A DNA stretch of 64,000 nucleotides. Source: Streptomyces eurocidicus (GTDB lineage Bacteria > Actinomycetota > Actinomycetes > Streptomycetales > Streptomycetaceae). The notes under the pieces were generated by a model. That model made no database searches, was not told the DNA's origin, and saw nothing but the letters and a program-made list of their open reading frames with translations. The translations under genes and the position numbers were made by a program. Within the stretch, counting starts at the first letter, position 1; each line of letters starts with the position of its first letter. The stretch lies in contig NZ_LGUI01000001.1 in the NCBI RefSeq assembly GCF_002891295.1, positions 620,001 to 684,000 on the forward strand, in the 5' to 3' direction. Positions 11,427-19,688 of the stretch are shown one piece after another.

Positions 11427-11602
11427 CGGGGCATGAGCCCCGACCCGCCGGTACGGATCAAGCGGCCCCTCTACCGCTCCGGACCGGCACCCCGCCGCCC
11501 CCGGTCGTTCGCCACGCGGGTGCGGCATGAGCCCTCCGGGGCTCGCTGAACGATCCGAAGGCCCGGTGCCTGCCCTTCCCCAGGGCGGCACCGGGCCTTC
11601 GG
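11427..11602 (+). terminator. rpsT 3' region: small stem-loop and strong intrinsic terminator
   Basis: The first hairpin is CGGGGC-ATGA-GCCCCG at 11427-11442, right after the stop. The main terminator pairs 11555-11570 with 11587-11602 (16 bp, CCGAAGGCCCGGTGCC). An inner GCCC/GGGC pair lies within the loop, and GGGGTTTT follows. The roughly 110 bp between the hairpins shows nothing else. Confidence 0.8.
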
Positions 11603-11610
11603 GGTTTTCC

Positions 11611-11800
11611 GGGGGCGCTGCACCGTTCGGGGGGGCTGCACCGTTCGGGGGGGGCTCCGACGCTGGCTTCGGGGGGCGCTGACCTTCCGGAGGCTCCGAC
11701 CCCTCGAGGGCTCCGGCCTTCTGGGGGCTCCGACCCTTCGGGGGCGCCGGCCTTCCGGGGCACCGGCCTTCCGAGGGCTCCGACCCTTCGGGGGGGCTCC
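11611..11800. repeat. Degenerate 16-23-bp tandem repeats, GGCTCCGACCCTTCGGGG-like
   Basis: About ten units follow one another. Two begin GCTGCACCGTTCGGGGGG, and the rest vary around GCTCCGACCCTTCGGGG and CGCCGGCCTTCCGGGG. They occupy the gap between the rpsT terminator and the convergent end of holA. No coding frame is credible. Confidence 0.8.
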
Positions 11801-11808
11801 GATCATGA

Positions 11809-11845
11809 AACGCCGGACAGGCCGGTATTCGGCCCGTCCGGCGTT
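11809..11845. repeat. Copy of the palindromic gene-end element
   Basis: AACGCCGGACAGGCCG and GGCCCGTCCGGCGTT face each other around a short TATTC loop with one mismatch. This is the same class of element as at 5545-5590 and 33650-33687. It lies between the convergent ends of rpsT and holA. The following 107 bp (11846-11952) contain no gene that I can support. Confidence 0.7.
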
Positions 11846-11952
11846 CGAGGGCACCGCGCGTCGGCGTGAAGAACGTGAAGAAGGGGTGGGGGGCGCCGAC
11901 CCCCGGTTTCATTTCGGAACGGACGGGGCGGGCGCCGGGGCTGAGCGCGGAC

Positions 11953-12939
11953 TCAGCCGCGGCTGCGTGCCGCCCGCGCCACCGCCACGACCGCCTTCTC
12001 CAGGGCGTACTCCGGGTCGTCCCCGCCGCCCTTCACTCCGGCGTCCGCCTGGGCCACCGCCCGCAGCGCCGTGGCGACGCCGTCCGCCGACCAGCCGCGC
12101 ATCTGCTGCCGCACCCGGTCGATCTTCCAGGGGGGCATGCCGAGGTCTCGGGCTAGATCGCCGGGGCGGGCGCCGCGCGGGGCGGAGGCGAGCTTCCCGA
12201 TGGCGCGGACGGCCTGGGCGAGGGCGCTGGTGATCAGCACGGGCGCGACGCCGGTGGACATCGACCAGCGCAGCGCCTCCAGCGCCTCGGCCGCCCGGCC
12301 CTCCACGGCCCGGTCCGCGACGGTGAAGCTGGACGCCTCGGCGCGGCCCGTGTAATAGCGGGCGACGACGGACTCGTCGATGGTGCCCTCGACGTCGGCG
12401 ACGAGCTGGGCGCAGGCGCTGGCCAGCTCCCGCAGATCGCTGCCGATCGCGTCGACCAGGGCCTGGCACGCCTCCGGGGTCGCGGAACGGCCGGTCGCCC
12501 GGAACTCCGAACGGACGAACGCCAGGCGATCGGCCGGCTTGGTCATCTTCGGACAGGCGACCTCCCGGGCCCCCACCTTGCGGGCGGCGTCCAGCAGGCC
12601 CTTGCCCTTGGCGCCGCCGGCGTGCAGCAGGACGAGGGTGATCTCCTCGACGGGCGCGCCGAGATAGCCCTTGACGTCCTTGATCGTGTCGGCGGACAGG
12701 TCCTGTGCGTTGCGCACGATCACGACCTTGCGCTCCGCGAAGAGCGACGGGCTGGTCAGCTGGGCGAGCGTGCCGGGCTGGAGCGCGTCCGGGCTGAGGT
12801 CGCGCACATCGGTGTCGGCGTCGGCGGCGCGGGCGGCCGCGACCACCTCCCGCACCGCGCGGTCCAGCAGGAGGTCCTCCTGTCCCACGGCGAGCGTGAC
12901 AGGGGCAAGGGGGTCGTCGTTTGCAGTCTTCCTGGCCAT
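11953..12939 (-). CDS. holA: DNA polymerase III subunit delta
   Basis: Clamp-loader delta subunit, which opens the beta clamp during replication. The 328 residues ([20 protein letters not shown] onwards) include the AAA+-like fold without a P-loop, [13 protein letters not shown] in domain I, and the helical collar domain ([23 protein letters not shown]). A start 12 nt upstream (ATG at 12951) is also possible and slightly nearer a GGGGCG ribosome site. It is divergent from a small conserved gene, with a 24-bp tandem repeat in the shared 119-bp gap. comEA-comEC lie nearby, as in many actinobacteria. Confidence 0.93.
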   Translation of the reverse strand: MARKTANDDPLAPVTLAVGQEDLLLDRAVREVVAAARAADADTDVRDLSPDALQPGTLAQLTSPSLFAERKVVIVRNAQDLSADTIKDVKGYLGAPVEEITLVLLHAGGAKGKGLLDAARKVGAREVACPKMTKPADRLAFVRSEFRATGRSATPEACQALVDAIGSDLRELASACAQLVADVEGTIDESVVARYYTGRAEASSFTVADRAVEGRAAEALEALRWSMSTGVAPVLITSALAQAVRAIGKLASAPRGARPGDLARDLGMPPWKIDRVRQQMRGWSADGVATALRAVAQADAGVKGGGDDPEYALEKAVVAVARAARSRG

Positions 12940-12981
12940 CGCGTCAAGCATCCCACGCCCCGCTGACACTCCGGCCGCACC

Positions 12982-13053
12982 GCCGCGTACCCGTACCGCA
13001 CGGTGGCCGCGTACCCGTACCGCGGGATGGCCGCGTACCCGTACCGCACAATG
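12982..13053. repeat. Three 24-bp tandem repeats in the holA / small-gene divergent promoter gap
   Basis: GCCGCGTACCCGTACCGC begins at 12982, 13006 and 13030, exactly 24 bp apart; only the last few bases of each unit differ. It fills most of the space between two divergent starts, so it must overlap or contain promoter DNA of at least one gene. Confidence 0.85.
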
Positions 13054-13058
13054 ATCGG

Positions 13059-13358
13059 GTGAGCAGCGCTTCCCCTTACCCCGCTTCCTCCCCGTCCCCG
13101 GCCCTCGACGCCGCCGACCCCGTACGGCACCTGCTGGTGCTCCCCGACCGCGACGCCGCCGACGAGGTGGCCGAGGAGGCCGGGCAGCGCTTCCCGCTGG
13201 AGGAGACGCCCCAGATCGTGCGCGAGGCCCTCGCCGGCGAGGACGACGCCGAGGACGCGCAGTGGCTGGTGGTCGTGGAGGACCCGCACGGCGCCCTGGA
13301 CCCGGAGGCGCTGCGCGAGCTGGCCGAGGAGTACGAGGGCTGGCTCGAGTCGGAGTGA
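13059..13358 (+). CDS. Small conserved acidic protein of unknown function
   Basis: 99 residues, starting VSSASPYPASSPSPALDAAD. After a Ser/Pro-rich N-terminus of about 20 residues it is strongly acidic (HLLVLPDRDAADEVAEEAGQ ... WLVVVEDPHGALDPEALREL ... YEGWLESE). No membrane span, signal peptide or metal motif is seen. The regular hydrophobic/acidic pattern and high third-position GC support real coding. The GTG at 13059 is the first start after the 24-bp repeats; the ribosome site is unclear. It is divergent from holA. I do not recognise a function. Confidence 0.75.
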   Translation: MSSASPYPASSPSPALDAADPVRHLLVLPDRDAADEVAEEAGQRFPLEETPQIVREALAGEDDAEDAQWLVVVEDPHGALDPEALRELAEEYEGWLESE

Positions 13359-13472
13359 CCCGGCCGGGGCGGGACCCGGCCGGGGCGGGTGACCTGACCG
13401 GGGCGTGACCCGACCGAGACGGGTGACCCGACCAGGGCGTGTGGCTCGACCAGGGCGGGCCCGGCCGGGCGG
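13356..13472. repeat. 16-18-bp tandem repeats starting at a stop codon
   Basis: About six and a half units of TGACCCGGCCGGGGCGGG-type sequence (starts at 13356, 13374, 13390, 13406, 13424, 13442, 13460). The first unit contains the TGA stop of the small acidic gene. The array runs into the 3' side of the convergent arylamine acetyltransferase gene. Confidence 0.8.
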
Positions 13473-13560
13473 TCGCGTCCGCCGGACCCTGGGCCGCCGG
13501 GCCCCCGACCCTGACCCCCTCCCCCGAGCTCCAGGACATCGAGCTCCCGGCCACCGGGCC

Positions 13561-14349
13561 TCAGGCCGCGCGGCCCGGGGCCCGTACCTCCGGTTCGTGG
13601 TCCAGCTCTATGCCGAAGTGCGTCCGGTACGCGGGCAGGACCTCCTCCTCGGTCAGCCGCCGCTCCTGACGGCCCGTCGCGTCGGTGGTCACGAACGTGC
13701 GGCCGCTGAGGGTGACGCGGCCGGTCGGTGTGAGGCGGGAACAGATCAGCGACTGGGTGAAGAACGCCTTCGGCGACGTGCTGTTCCACCAGCAACCGCT
13801 CACGAAGTCGACCAGCTCCCTCGGCCGCTGCTCCAGCCGGTACTGCACCTTGCCGTCGCGGAACACCTCCAGGTCGCCGTCCGCCGCCTCGGCGATCCGG
13901 AAGACGCCGCCGGGGTCGGTCTGCTCGCCCCGCTCTGCGTAGCGCAGCGGGTGGTGGGCGTTCTGGCCGAAGCCGACGTCCACCAGCCAGGGCTCGGGGG
14001 TGTCGACCCGCAGCGCCAGGTGGTCGAACGGCACCCCGAACTCGCCCGTCGGCCCCATCACCCGCCCGGCGAGCAGCGTCACCCGGAAGCCGAGCGCGGT
14101 CAGCAGCTCCGCGAAGGCGCCGTTGAGTTCGTAACAGAAGCCGCCCCGCCCACGCTCGACGATCTTCCGGACGAGCGCCTCGCCGTCCAGCACGATCTCG
14201 TCTCCCAGGTGGATGGACAGGTTCTCGAACGGCACGGTGCGCAGATGCCGGAGCTGGAGCTCGCGCAGGGCGGCCTCGTCGGGCGCGGCCGGGCGGCCGG
14301 CGCCGATACGGCGCAGATAGGCATCGGTATCGATCTTGGCAGTGGTCAT
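13561..14349 (-). CDS. nat: Arylamine N-acetyltransferase
   Basis: Transfers acetyl from acetyl-CoA to arylamines or arylhydrazines through a cysteine intermediate. The 262-residue protein has the catalytic triad in the expected places: C72 in RGGFCYELN, H110 in PFDHLAL and D124 in LVDVGFG. The N-terminal FENLSIHLG motif is also present. The length is close to the usual 270-280. Cytoplasmic. It stands alone between the comEC end and a repeat-filled gap. In some actinomycetes NAT homologues act as amide synthases for ansamycins, but no such cluster is here, so xenobiotic or sterol-linked metabolism is more likely. Confidence 0.94.
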   Translation of the reverse strand: MTTAKIDTDAYLRRIGAGRPAAPDEAALRELQLRHLRTVPFENLSIHLGDEIVLDGEALVRKIVERGRGGFCYELNGAFAELLTALGFRVTLLAGRVMGPTGEFGVPFDHLALRVDTPEPWLVDVGFGQNAHHPLRYAERGEQTDPGGVFRIAEAADGDLEVFRDGKVQYRLEQRPRELVDFVSGCWWNSTSPKAFFTQSLICSRLTPTGRVTLSGRTFVTTDATGRQERRLTEEEVLPAYRTHFGIELDHEPEVRAPGRAA

Positions 14350-14401
14350 GGATCAGTTATCCCTCTCTCCGGCGGCCGGGGCACAGTGACTGCGGCCGGA
14401 A

Positions 14402-16864
14402 TCACGGTGGGTCCGGGAAAGCCGTGCCGTCCCCGGTCACGGCCACGGCACCGTCGGTGTCGGTACGCAGGACGGCCGCGCCCCGCGCCCTGAGCGCGGC
14501 GACCGTACGGGGTGACGGATGCCCGTACGGATTGCCGGCGCCGACCGGAACAACGGCCAGCCGCGGCCGGAGCTTCCGTATCAGCCCGGCGTCCTGGTGG
14601 GGTGAGCCGTGGTGGGCGACCTTGAGGACATCCACCGGGGGCAGCGTGGGGTGGCTCTCCAGCAGGGCGCGCTGCGCGGGCGGTTCGAGGTCGCCGGGGA
14701 GCAGGAGGGTGAGGCCGGCGGTGCGGACGAGGAGGGTCAGGCTGGCGTCGTTGGGACCGTCCTCGGCCACGGACGGGGTGCCCACCGGTGGGGGCCACAG
14801 CACTTCCCAGGAGAGGTCGCCGACGCTCCGCCGCTCCCCCGGCACGGCCTCCACCACCGGGACGCCCGCCCGCTCCGCCAGCCGGCGGACGAACGCGGCC
14901 TGGCCCGGCGGCCGGGCGTACGGCGTCGCCTCGATCGCCCCGACCGCCCGGCCCCGGAGGACACCGGGCAGCCCGTCGACGTGGTCCGCGTGGTAGTGGC
15001 TGAGGACCAGGAGCGGTACGCGGTCGACACCCAGGGCTCGCAGGCAGCCGTCGACGGCGCGCGGCTCGGGGCCGGTGTCCACGACCACGGCGGAGCCGGG
15101 GCCCGTGGCCAGGGCCAGCGCGTCCCCCTGCCCGACCGCGCACACGGCGAACCGCCAATCGGGGGGCGGCCAGCCGGTGACGGCCCTCGTCAGCGGTGCC
15201 GGGCGGACGAGCGCGACCAGCAGGAGCAAGGCGCAGGCGACGCAGGCCCAGGGGTGGCGGAGGATTCCACGGGCGGCGAACGCGACTCCGGCCAGCGTCA
15301 CGGCCAGCAGCAGCGCGCCGGGCAGGCCGCCCGGCCAGCCGAGCTCGGCCCCGGGCAGGCCCGCGCCGGTGCGGGCCACGGCCGCCGTCCAGGACGTGGG
15401 CCAGCCGGCCAGCCGGGCGAGGGCCTCCGCGGCGGGCGGGGCGAGCGGGGCGGCGGCGAGGGCCGCGAAGCCGAGGACCGTGGCGGGGGCCACGGCCGGC
15501 TCGGCGAGGAGGTTGCACGGCACAGCCACCAGGCTCACCCTCGCCGCCATCACGACGATCACGGGCGCGCAGACGGCCTGCGCGGCCGCCGCGGCGGCGA
15601 GTCCCTCGGCGAGGCGGGGCGGCACGCCCCGGCGGCGCAGGGCCGCGCTCCAGCGGGGAGCGAGGGTCAGCAGGGCCCCGGTGGCCAGGACGGACAGCAG
15701 GAAGCCGTAGGAGCGTGCGAGCCACGGGTCGTAGAGCACGAGCAGGAGGGCGGCCGCCGCGAGCGCCGGCAGCAGGCCGCGACGGCGGCCGGTGCCCAGG
15801 GCCAGCAGCGTGACCAGTCCGCAGGCGGCGGCGCGCAGCACGCTCGGCTCCGGGCGGCACACGACCACGAACCCCAGCACGAGCCCCGCGCCCAGCAGCG
15901 CCGTCAGCCGCAGCGGGATGCCCAGCCGGGCGGCCAGGCCGCGGCGCTCGGCGCGGCCTGCCAGGTGGGGCGGGCCGATCAGCACCGCGATCAGGATCGC
16001 GAGGTTGCTGCCGGACACGGCCAGCAGGTGTGTCAGATCCGTGGCCCGGAAGGCGTCTTCGAGGTCGGGCGGGATGCGGGAGGTGTCTCCGACGACCAGC
16101 CCGGGGAGGAGCGCCCGCGCGTCCGGCTCCAGGCCGTCCGTGGCCGTCCGCAGACCCGCGCGGAGCCGGCCCGCGGCGCGCTGGAGCGCGGTGGGCCGCT
16201 CGATGACGTGGGGCGGACCCTGGCCCGCGGCCCGTACGACGACGGCGGCGCGGTCGCCCTCGCGGGAAGGCGAGGCGAGTCTGCCGTCCACCCGGATCCG
16301 GGTGGACGGCAGCAGCCCCAGCCATGACGGGTCGGCGATCACCAGGACGGGGGTACGGACGCGGACCGCGCCGCGCGTGGTGACGACGCGGGTGGCCTCC
16401 GCCTCGACCAGGGCGGCGGGCGCGGCCCGCGCGGCGCCCCGGACGCGGGGGCGGGCGGCACGGGGGTCGGCGGTCACGGTGACGTCGACGACGGCGTCCC
16501 CGTACCGCCGGGCCAGCTCGGGGAGGGGCCCGCGCCGGGTGTCGGCCGCCCGCAGCGCGCCCACCGCCGCCCCGGCCACGGCACAGAGCAGCACGGCGGC
16601 CAGTGCGACGGCCACCCCGTCCCGGCCGGCCCCCGACGACGGCGCACCGGCCCGCCGCGCCCGGAGGACGGCCCCGCAGGCCACGACCACGGCCAGCGCG
16701 GCCACGGCGGCGACGACCTCCTGACCGGCCGTCAAAGCCCAGGCGGCCCCCGCCCACGCGGCCCCCGCGGGCACCGCCAACCGAAGATCGATCGGCTGCC
16801 CGGCGTCCCCCGCCGCCACCGGGTCCGGGCCGTCGCCGGAGGCGCCGCCCGCCGCCCCTCTCAC
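14402..16864 (-). CDS. comEC: ComEC/Rec2-family competence membrane protein
   Basis: Polytopic membrane protein of 820 residues, predicted to form the DNA channel for single-strand uptake in competent bacteria. Order: N-terminal hydrophobic segments and a soluble DUF4131-like region, the competence domain with many membrane spans (AVSGSNLAILIAVLIG onward), and a C-terminal metallo-beta-lactamase-like nuclease domain with LSHYHADHVDGLPG and HHGSPHQD. The GTG start overlaps the comEA stop by 4 nt (GTGA), so translation is coupled. Streptomyces are not known to be naturally competent, so the real role of this conserved pair is open. Confidence 0.93.
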   Translation of the reverse strand: MRGAAGGASGDGPDPVAAGDAGQPIDLRLAVPAGAAWAGAAWALTAGQEVVAAVAALAVVVACGAVLRARRAGAPSSGAGRDGVAVALAAVLLCAVAGAAVGALRAADTRRGPLPELARRYGDAVVDVTVTADPRAARPRVRGAARAAPAALVEAEATRVVTTRGAVRVRTPVLVIADPSWLGLLPSTRIRVDGRLASPSREGDRAAVVVRAAGQGPPHVIERPTALQRAAGRLRAGLRTATDGLEPDARALLPGLVVGDTSRIPPDLEDAFRATDLTHLLAVSGSNLAILIAVLIGPPHLAGRAERRGLAARLGIPLRLTALLGAGLVLGFVVVCRPEPSVLRAAACGLVTLLALGTGRRRGLLPALAAAALLLVLYDPWLARSYGFLLSVLATGALLTLAPRWSAALRRRGVPPRLAEGLAAAAAAQAVCAPVIVVMAARVSLVAVPCNLLAEPAVAPATVLGFAALAAAPLAPPAAEALARLAGWPTSWTAAVARTGAGLPGAELGWPGGLPGALLLAVTLAGVAFAARGILRHPWACVACALLLLVALVRPAPLTRAVTGWPPPDWRFAVCAVGQGDALALATGPGSAVVVDTGPEPRAVDGCLRALGVDRVPLLVLSHYHADHVDGLPGVLRGRAVGAIEATPYARPPGQAAFVRRLAERAGVPVVEAVPGERRSVGDLSWEVLWPPPVGTPSVAEDGPNDASLTLLVRTAGLTLLLPGDLEPPAQRALLESHPTLPPVDVLKVAHHGSPHQDAGLIRKLRPRLAVVPVGAGNPYGHPSPRTVAALRARGAAVLRTDTDGAVAVTGDGTAFPDPP

Positions 16865-17661
16865 GGCCGCACCAAAGGTCGGAGGTCCGTGAGACGGCGC
16901 GTGCCGATGCCGTTGACGTGGCGGAGGTCGTCCACCGAGCGGAAACCGCCGTGCTGTGCGCGGTAGTCGAGGATGTGACGGGCGAGGACCGGGCCGACGC
17001 CCGGGAGGGCGTCCAGTTGTTCGACCGTGGCGGTGCTGAGGCTGACCGGCCCGGCGGGCGCACCCGATCCGCCCGGCGGCGGGGTGGCCGGTGGGGAGGC
17101 GCCCACCACGATCTGTTCGCCGTCGGTGAGGACACGCGCCCGGTTGAGGCCCGTCGTGTCCGTCCCCGGGCGGGCTCCCCCGGCCGCCTCCAGCGCGTCT
17201 TCCACCCGCGACCCCGCGGGCAGGTGCCGGAGCCCCGGCCGCGGCACCTTGCCCGCCACGTCCACGACCACGCCCGCTCCCCGGGCCGCCCCCTCCGAAC
17301 GGGCCGGCGAGGGCACGGCCACCGGATCCGCCGACACCGCCGGCAGCCGTCGCTCCGGCGGGCGCACGGGCTCGGGGCGGCCCGTCCAGAAGTGGTGGAC
17401 GGCCAACGCGCAGGCCGCGACCAGCACGACCGCGAGCGCACCCAGCGTCTTCGGTTCGATGCCGCACCGCAGCCGCACCCACAGCGGCAGCCGCTCCCCC
17501 CACGCCGACCGCCAGGAGGCCCGCCCTGGGCCGGGGGTGCCCGGCCCAGGGCCGTCCCGGACCGGTGCGGGCACGCCCGGGAACAGCGTCGCCGCGCGTT
17601 GACCCGGCGAGCTGCCGGCGAGGGCGGGAACGGGCGTCGGTCCGTCGAGGAGATCGGTCAT
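16861..17661 (-). CDS. comEA: ComEA-family helix-hairpin-helix DNA-binding membrane protein
   Basis: Single-span membrane protein of 266 residues. The N-terminal 85 residues are cytoplasmic and Pro-rich, followed by a membrane span (TLGALAVVLVAACALAVHHF). Outside the membrane come an SLBB domain (VVVDVAGKVPRPGLRHLPAG ...) and a C-terminal double HhH (LDALPGVGPVLARHILDYRA ... VNGIGTRRLTDLRPLV). It would capture DNA outside the membrane for ComEC. The ATG at 17661 opens MTDLLDGPTPVP; a longer reading is possible but lacks a start with a good ribosome site. Upstream of comEC with a 4-nt overlap. Confidence 0.92.
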   Translation of the reverse strand: MTDLLDGPTPVPALAGSSPGQRAATLFPGVPAPVRDGPGPGTPGPGRASWRSAWGERLPLWVRLRCGIEPKTLGALAVVLVAACALAVHHFWTGRPEPVRPPERRLPAVSADPVAVPSPARSEGAARGAGVVVDVAGKVPRPGLRHLPAGSRVEDALEAAGGARPGTDTTGLNRARVLTDGEQIVVGASPPATPPPGGSGAPAGPVSLSTATVEQLDALPGVGPVLARHILDYRAQHGGFRSVDDLRHVNGIGTRRLTDLRPLVRP

Positions 17662-17759
17662 GGCGACGACGGTAGGCGCGTTCTCGTACCTCCGCTCGAA
17701 CGCCCCGAAAACCGTGGAAAACCCGTGAGTTGGGGATAACCCAGCCACTCGAACGGGGC

Positions 17760-18605
17760 CTACCGCGGTGCGATCACCACGCCCAGCAGCCCTGGTCCCG
17801 TGTGCGCCCCGATGACCGCCCCCACCTCGCTGACGTGCAGCTCCACCAGCCCCGGCACCCGCTCCCGCAGCCGCTCCGCGAGGAGGGCCGCCCGCTCGGG
17901 CGCCGCCAGGTGGTGGACGGCGATGTCGACGGGCGCGGCGGCGGCCCGCTCGACCGCGATCTCCTCCAGGCGGGCGATGGCCTTGGACGCCGTGCGGACC
18001 TTCTCGCGCAGCTCGATACGGCCGCCGTCGAGCTGAAGCAGCGGCTTGACGGCGAGGGCGGACCCCAGGAGCGCCTGCGCCGCGCCGATGCGGCCACCGC
18101 GCCGCAGGTAGTCGAGCGTGTCGACGTAGAAGAACGCGGACGTGCCCTGCGCCCGCTTCTCGGCGGCGGCGACCACCTCGTCCAGCGTGCCGCCCGCCTC
18201 GGCCGTCTCCGCCGCGGCCAGCGCGCAGAAGCCGAGGGCCATGGCGACCACCCCGGTGTCCACGACCCGCACCGGCACGGGCGCCTCCCGCGCGGCGAGC
18301 ACCGCCGCGTCGTACGTGCCGGAGAACTCGGAGGAGAGGTGCAGGGAGACGACGCCCTCGGCGCCCGCCTCGGCCGCCGCGCGGTACGTGGCCGCGAAGA
18401 CCTCGGGATTCGGTCGCGACGTGGTCACCGGCCTGCGCTTCTGCAGGGCCTGCGCGACGCACCGGGCCGAGATCTCGGTGCCCTCTTCCAGCGCCTCGTC
18501 ACCCAGGACGACCGTCAGCGGCACGGCGGTGATGCCGTGTCTCCGCATCGCCTGCTGCGGCAGATAGGCCGTGGAATCGGTGACGACAGCGACATGGCGG
18601 GACAT
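17760..18605 (-). CDS. DegV family fatty-acid-binding protein
   Basis: DegV/FakB-type two-domain protein of 281 residues that binds a fatty acid. The start (VAVVTDSTAYLPQQAM) and the central SRPNPEVFAATYR and SSEFSGTYDAAVLAA motifs are the family signature; the Ser/Thr in TTSRPNP and SGTYD contact the lipid carboxylate. Such proteins present fatty acids to the kinase FakA in firmicutes; in actinomycetes the partner is less clear. A TAACCT -10 lies about 8 nt before the ATG, suggesting a nearly leaderless mRNA. comEA starts 99 bp beyond its 3' end. Confidence 0.92.
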   Translation of the reverse strand: MSRHVAVVTDSTAYLPQQAMRRHGITAVPLTVVLGDEALEEGTEISARCVAQALQKRRPVTTSRPNPEVFAATYRAAAEAGAEGVVSLHLSSEFSGTYDAAVLAAREAPVPVRVVDTGVVAMALGFCALAAAETAEAGGTLDEVVAAAEKRAQGTSAFFYVDTLDYLRRGGRIGAAQALLGSALAVKPLLQLDGGRIELREKVRTASKAIARLEEIAVERAAAAPVDIAVHHLAAPERAALLAERLRERVPGLVELHVSEVGAVIGAHTGPGLLGVVIAPR

Positions 18606-18612
18606 GTTCCGG

Positions 18613-18618
18613 AGGTTA
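18613..18618 (-). promoter_or_regulatory. Probable -10 element of the degV-family promoter
   Basis: On the minus strand TAACCT ends 7 nt before the ATG at 18605. This spacing implies a start site at, or one base from, the start codon. Confidence 0.5.
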
Positions 18619-18697
18619 CCCGCCGGGGCCCTCCGACGGCAGTACGGGCCCCGTACGCGTGATCCTCCGGCCGGACGGCAGGACAGCGGGGCACCCC

Positions 18698-18735
18698 GTC
18701 AGGTAGTGCTCTCGGGGTCAGGTAGTGCTCTCGGG
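18698..18735. repeat. Perfect 19-bp tandem duplication across a stop codon
   Basis: GTCAGGTAGTGCTCTCGGG occurs at 18698-18716 and again at 18717-18735. The second copy encodes the last residues (ESTT) and the stop of the membrane coiled-coil gene. Because 19 is not a multiple of 3, the other copy supplies the same ending in a different frame. Confidence 0.9.
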
Positions 18736-19467
18736 GCGGCGGGTCTTCTGCCAGGAGTAGCCGGGCTGCCAGGACTCGGCACCTCCGGTGATCGCGGGAC
18801 GCTCGCCTGCGGCGGGCGCGGTCTCCGGGCGGCCGGCCGGGCCGGAGGCAGGACCGGCACCGGCACCACGCCCCGCACCGGCACCGGATCCGGCGGCACC
18901 CGCCGCCGTCTCCTCCGGCTCCTCCACCGTCCAGTGCCGCAGCGCTCCCGTCTCTATCCGGATCTGGCCGCTCAGCGCCTCCAGATCGTCCTCGGCGAAG
19001 CGCCGGGCGCGGTCCTGGGCCGCCCACCGCAGGGAATCGGCCGAGCCCCGGACGCGCTCCGTGCGCTCGCGCAGCCCGGGCAGGCACGCGGCCACCCTCG
19101 CCCGGTCCGGCTCGGCCTCCAGGCGCTTCAGCTCCTCGTCGAGCTCATGGCCGTGGGCGCTGAGCCGCTCGAACAGCTGGAGGGCCTCGGACAGCGAGGC
19201 GTCCTCGGGGGCGGCCTGCCGCAGCGCCTCCTGAGTGGCCCGCATCGACGTGCGCAGCGAGATCCGCAGCTCCGCGACCTCACCGGCCGGGCCCGGCTGG
19301 ACGTACTGTCTCGCCTTGAGGCGGGTGTCCTCGACGGTCCGGCGGGCCTGGGTGACGGTCCGGTCGACGCCGCGCTTGACCGCGCGCACGGTCTTGACCG
19401 TGGCGATCACGCCGAGGGCCACGAGGACCGCGAAGATCAGCGCGACGATCACGGCCACGGCTTCCAT
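18718..19467 (-). CDS. Membrane-anchored coiled-coil protein of unknown function
   Basis: 249 residues. An N-terminal membrane span (AVAVIVALIFAVLVALGVIA, about residues 3-23) is followed directly by a basic helix (TVKTVRAVKRGVDRTVTQAR). Next is a long charged helical region with heptad-like spacing (to about residue 175), then an Ala/Gly/Pro-rich tail. The tail ends WQPGYSWQKTRRPESTT. This topology suggests a cytoplasmic helical domain held at the membrane. I do not recognise a named family. It stands between leuS and the DegV gene on the same strand; the stop codon sits in a 19-bp duplication. Confidence 0.82.
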   Translation of the reverse strand: MEAVAVIVALIFAVLVALGVIATVKTVRAVKRGVDRTVTQARRTVEDTRLKARQYVQPGPAGEVAELRISLRTSMRATQEALRQAAPEDASLSEALQLFERLSAHGHELDEELKRLEAEPDRARVAACLPGLRERTERVRGSADSLRWAAQDRARRFAEDDLEALSGQIRIETGALRHWTVEEPEETAAGAAGSGAGAGRGAGAGPASGPAGRPETAPAAGERPAITGGAESWQPGYSWQKTRRPESTT

Positions 19468-19688
19468 GAACGCTCCTCAGCGATGCGACGGGCTCGGCAG
19501 GACTGACTCGGCAGGACTCGACCCGGGGGCGTGCCCACCCCTCCACGGTAAACGGAAAGGGCAGGCCGGGGGTTCCAGCGGAACCCTCAACCTGCCCGTA
19601 GGGACAAACCCTCACCCCGTGGGGCGAGGCCGTCCACCGCCTCCGTCACGCGGAGCCGGTACGACCCTCACCCGAGGCCGGCGCGCCG

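Noticed and set aside
10932..11912. Open extension of lepA upstream of its GTG start
   Set aside because: It runs antisense through rpsT and the minisatellite and has no similarity to the LepA family; the family N-terminus begins at 10931.
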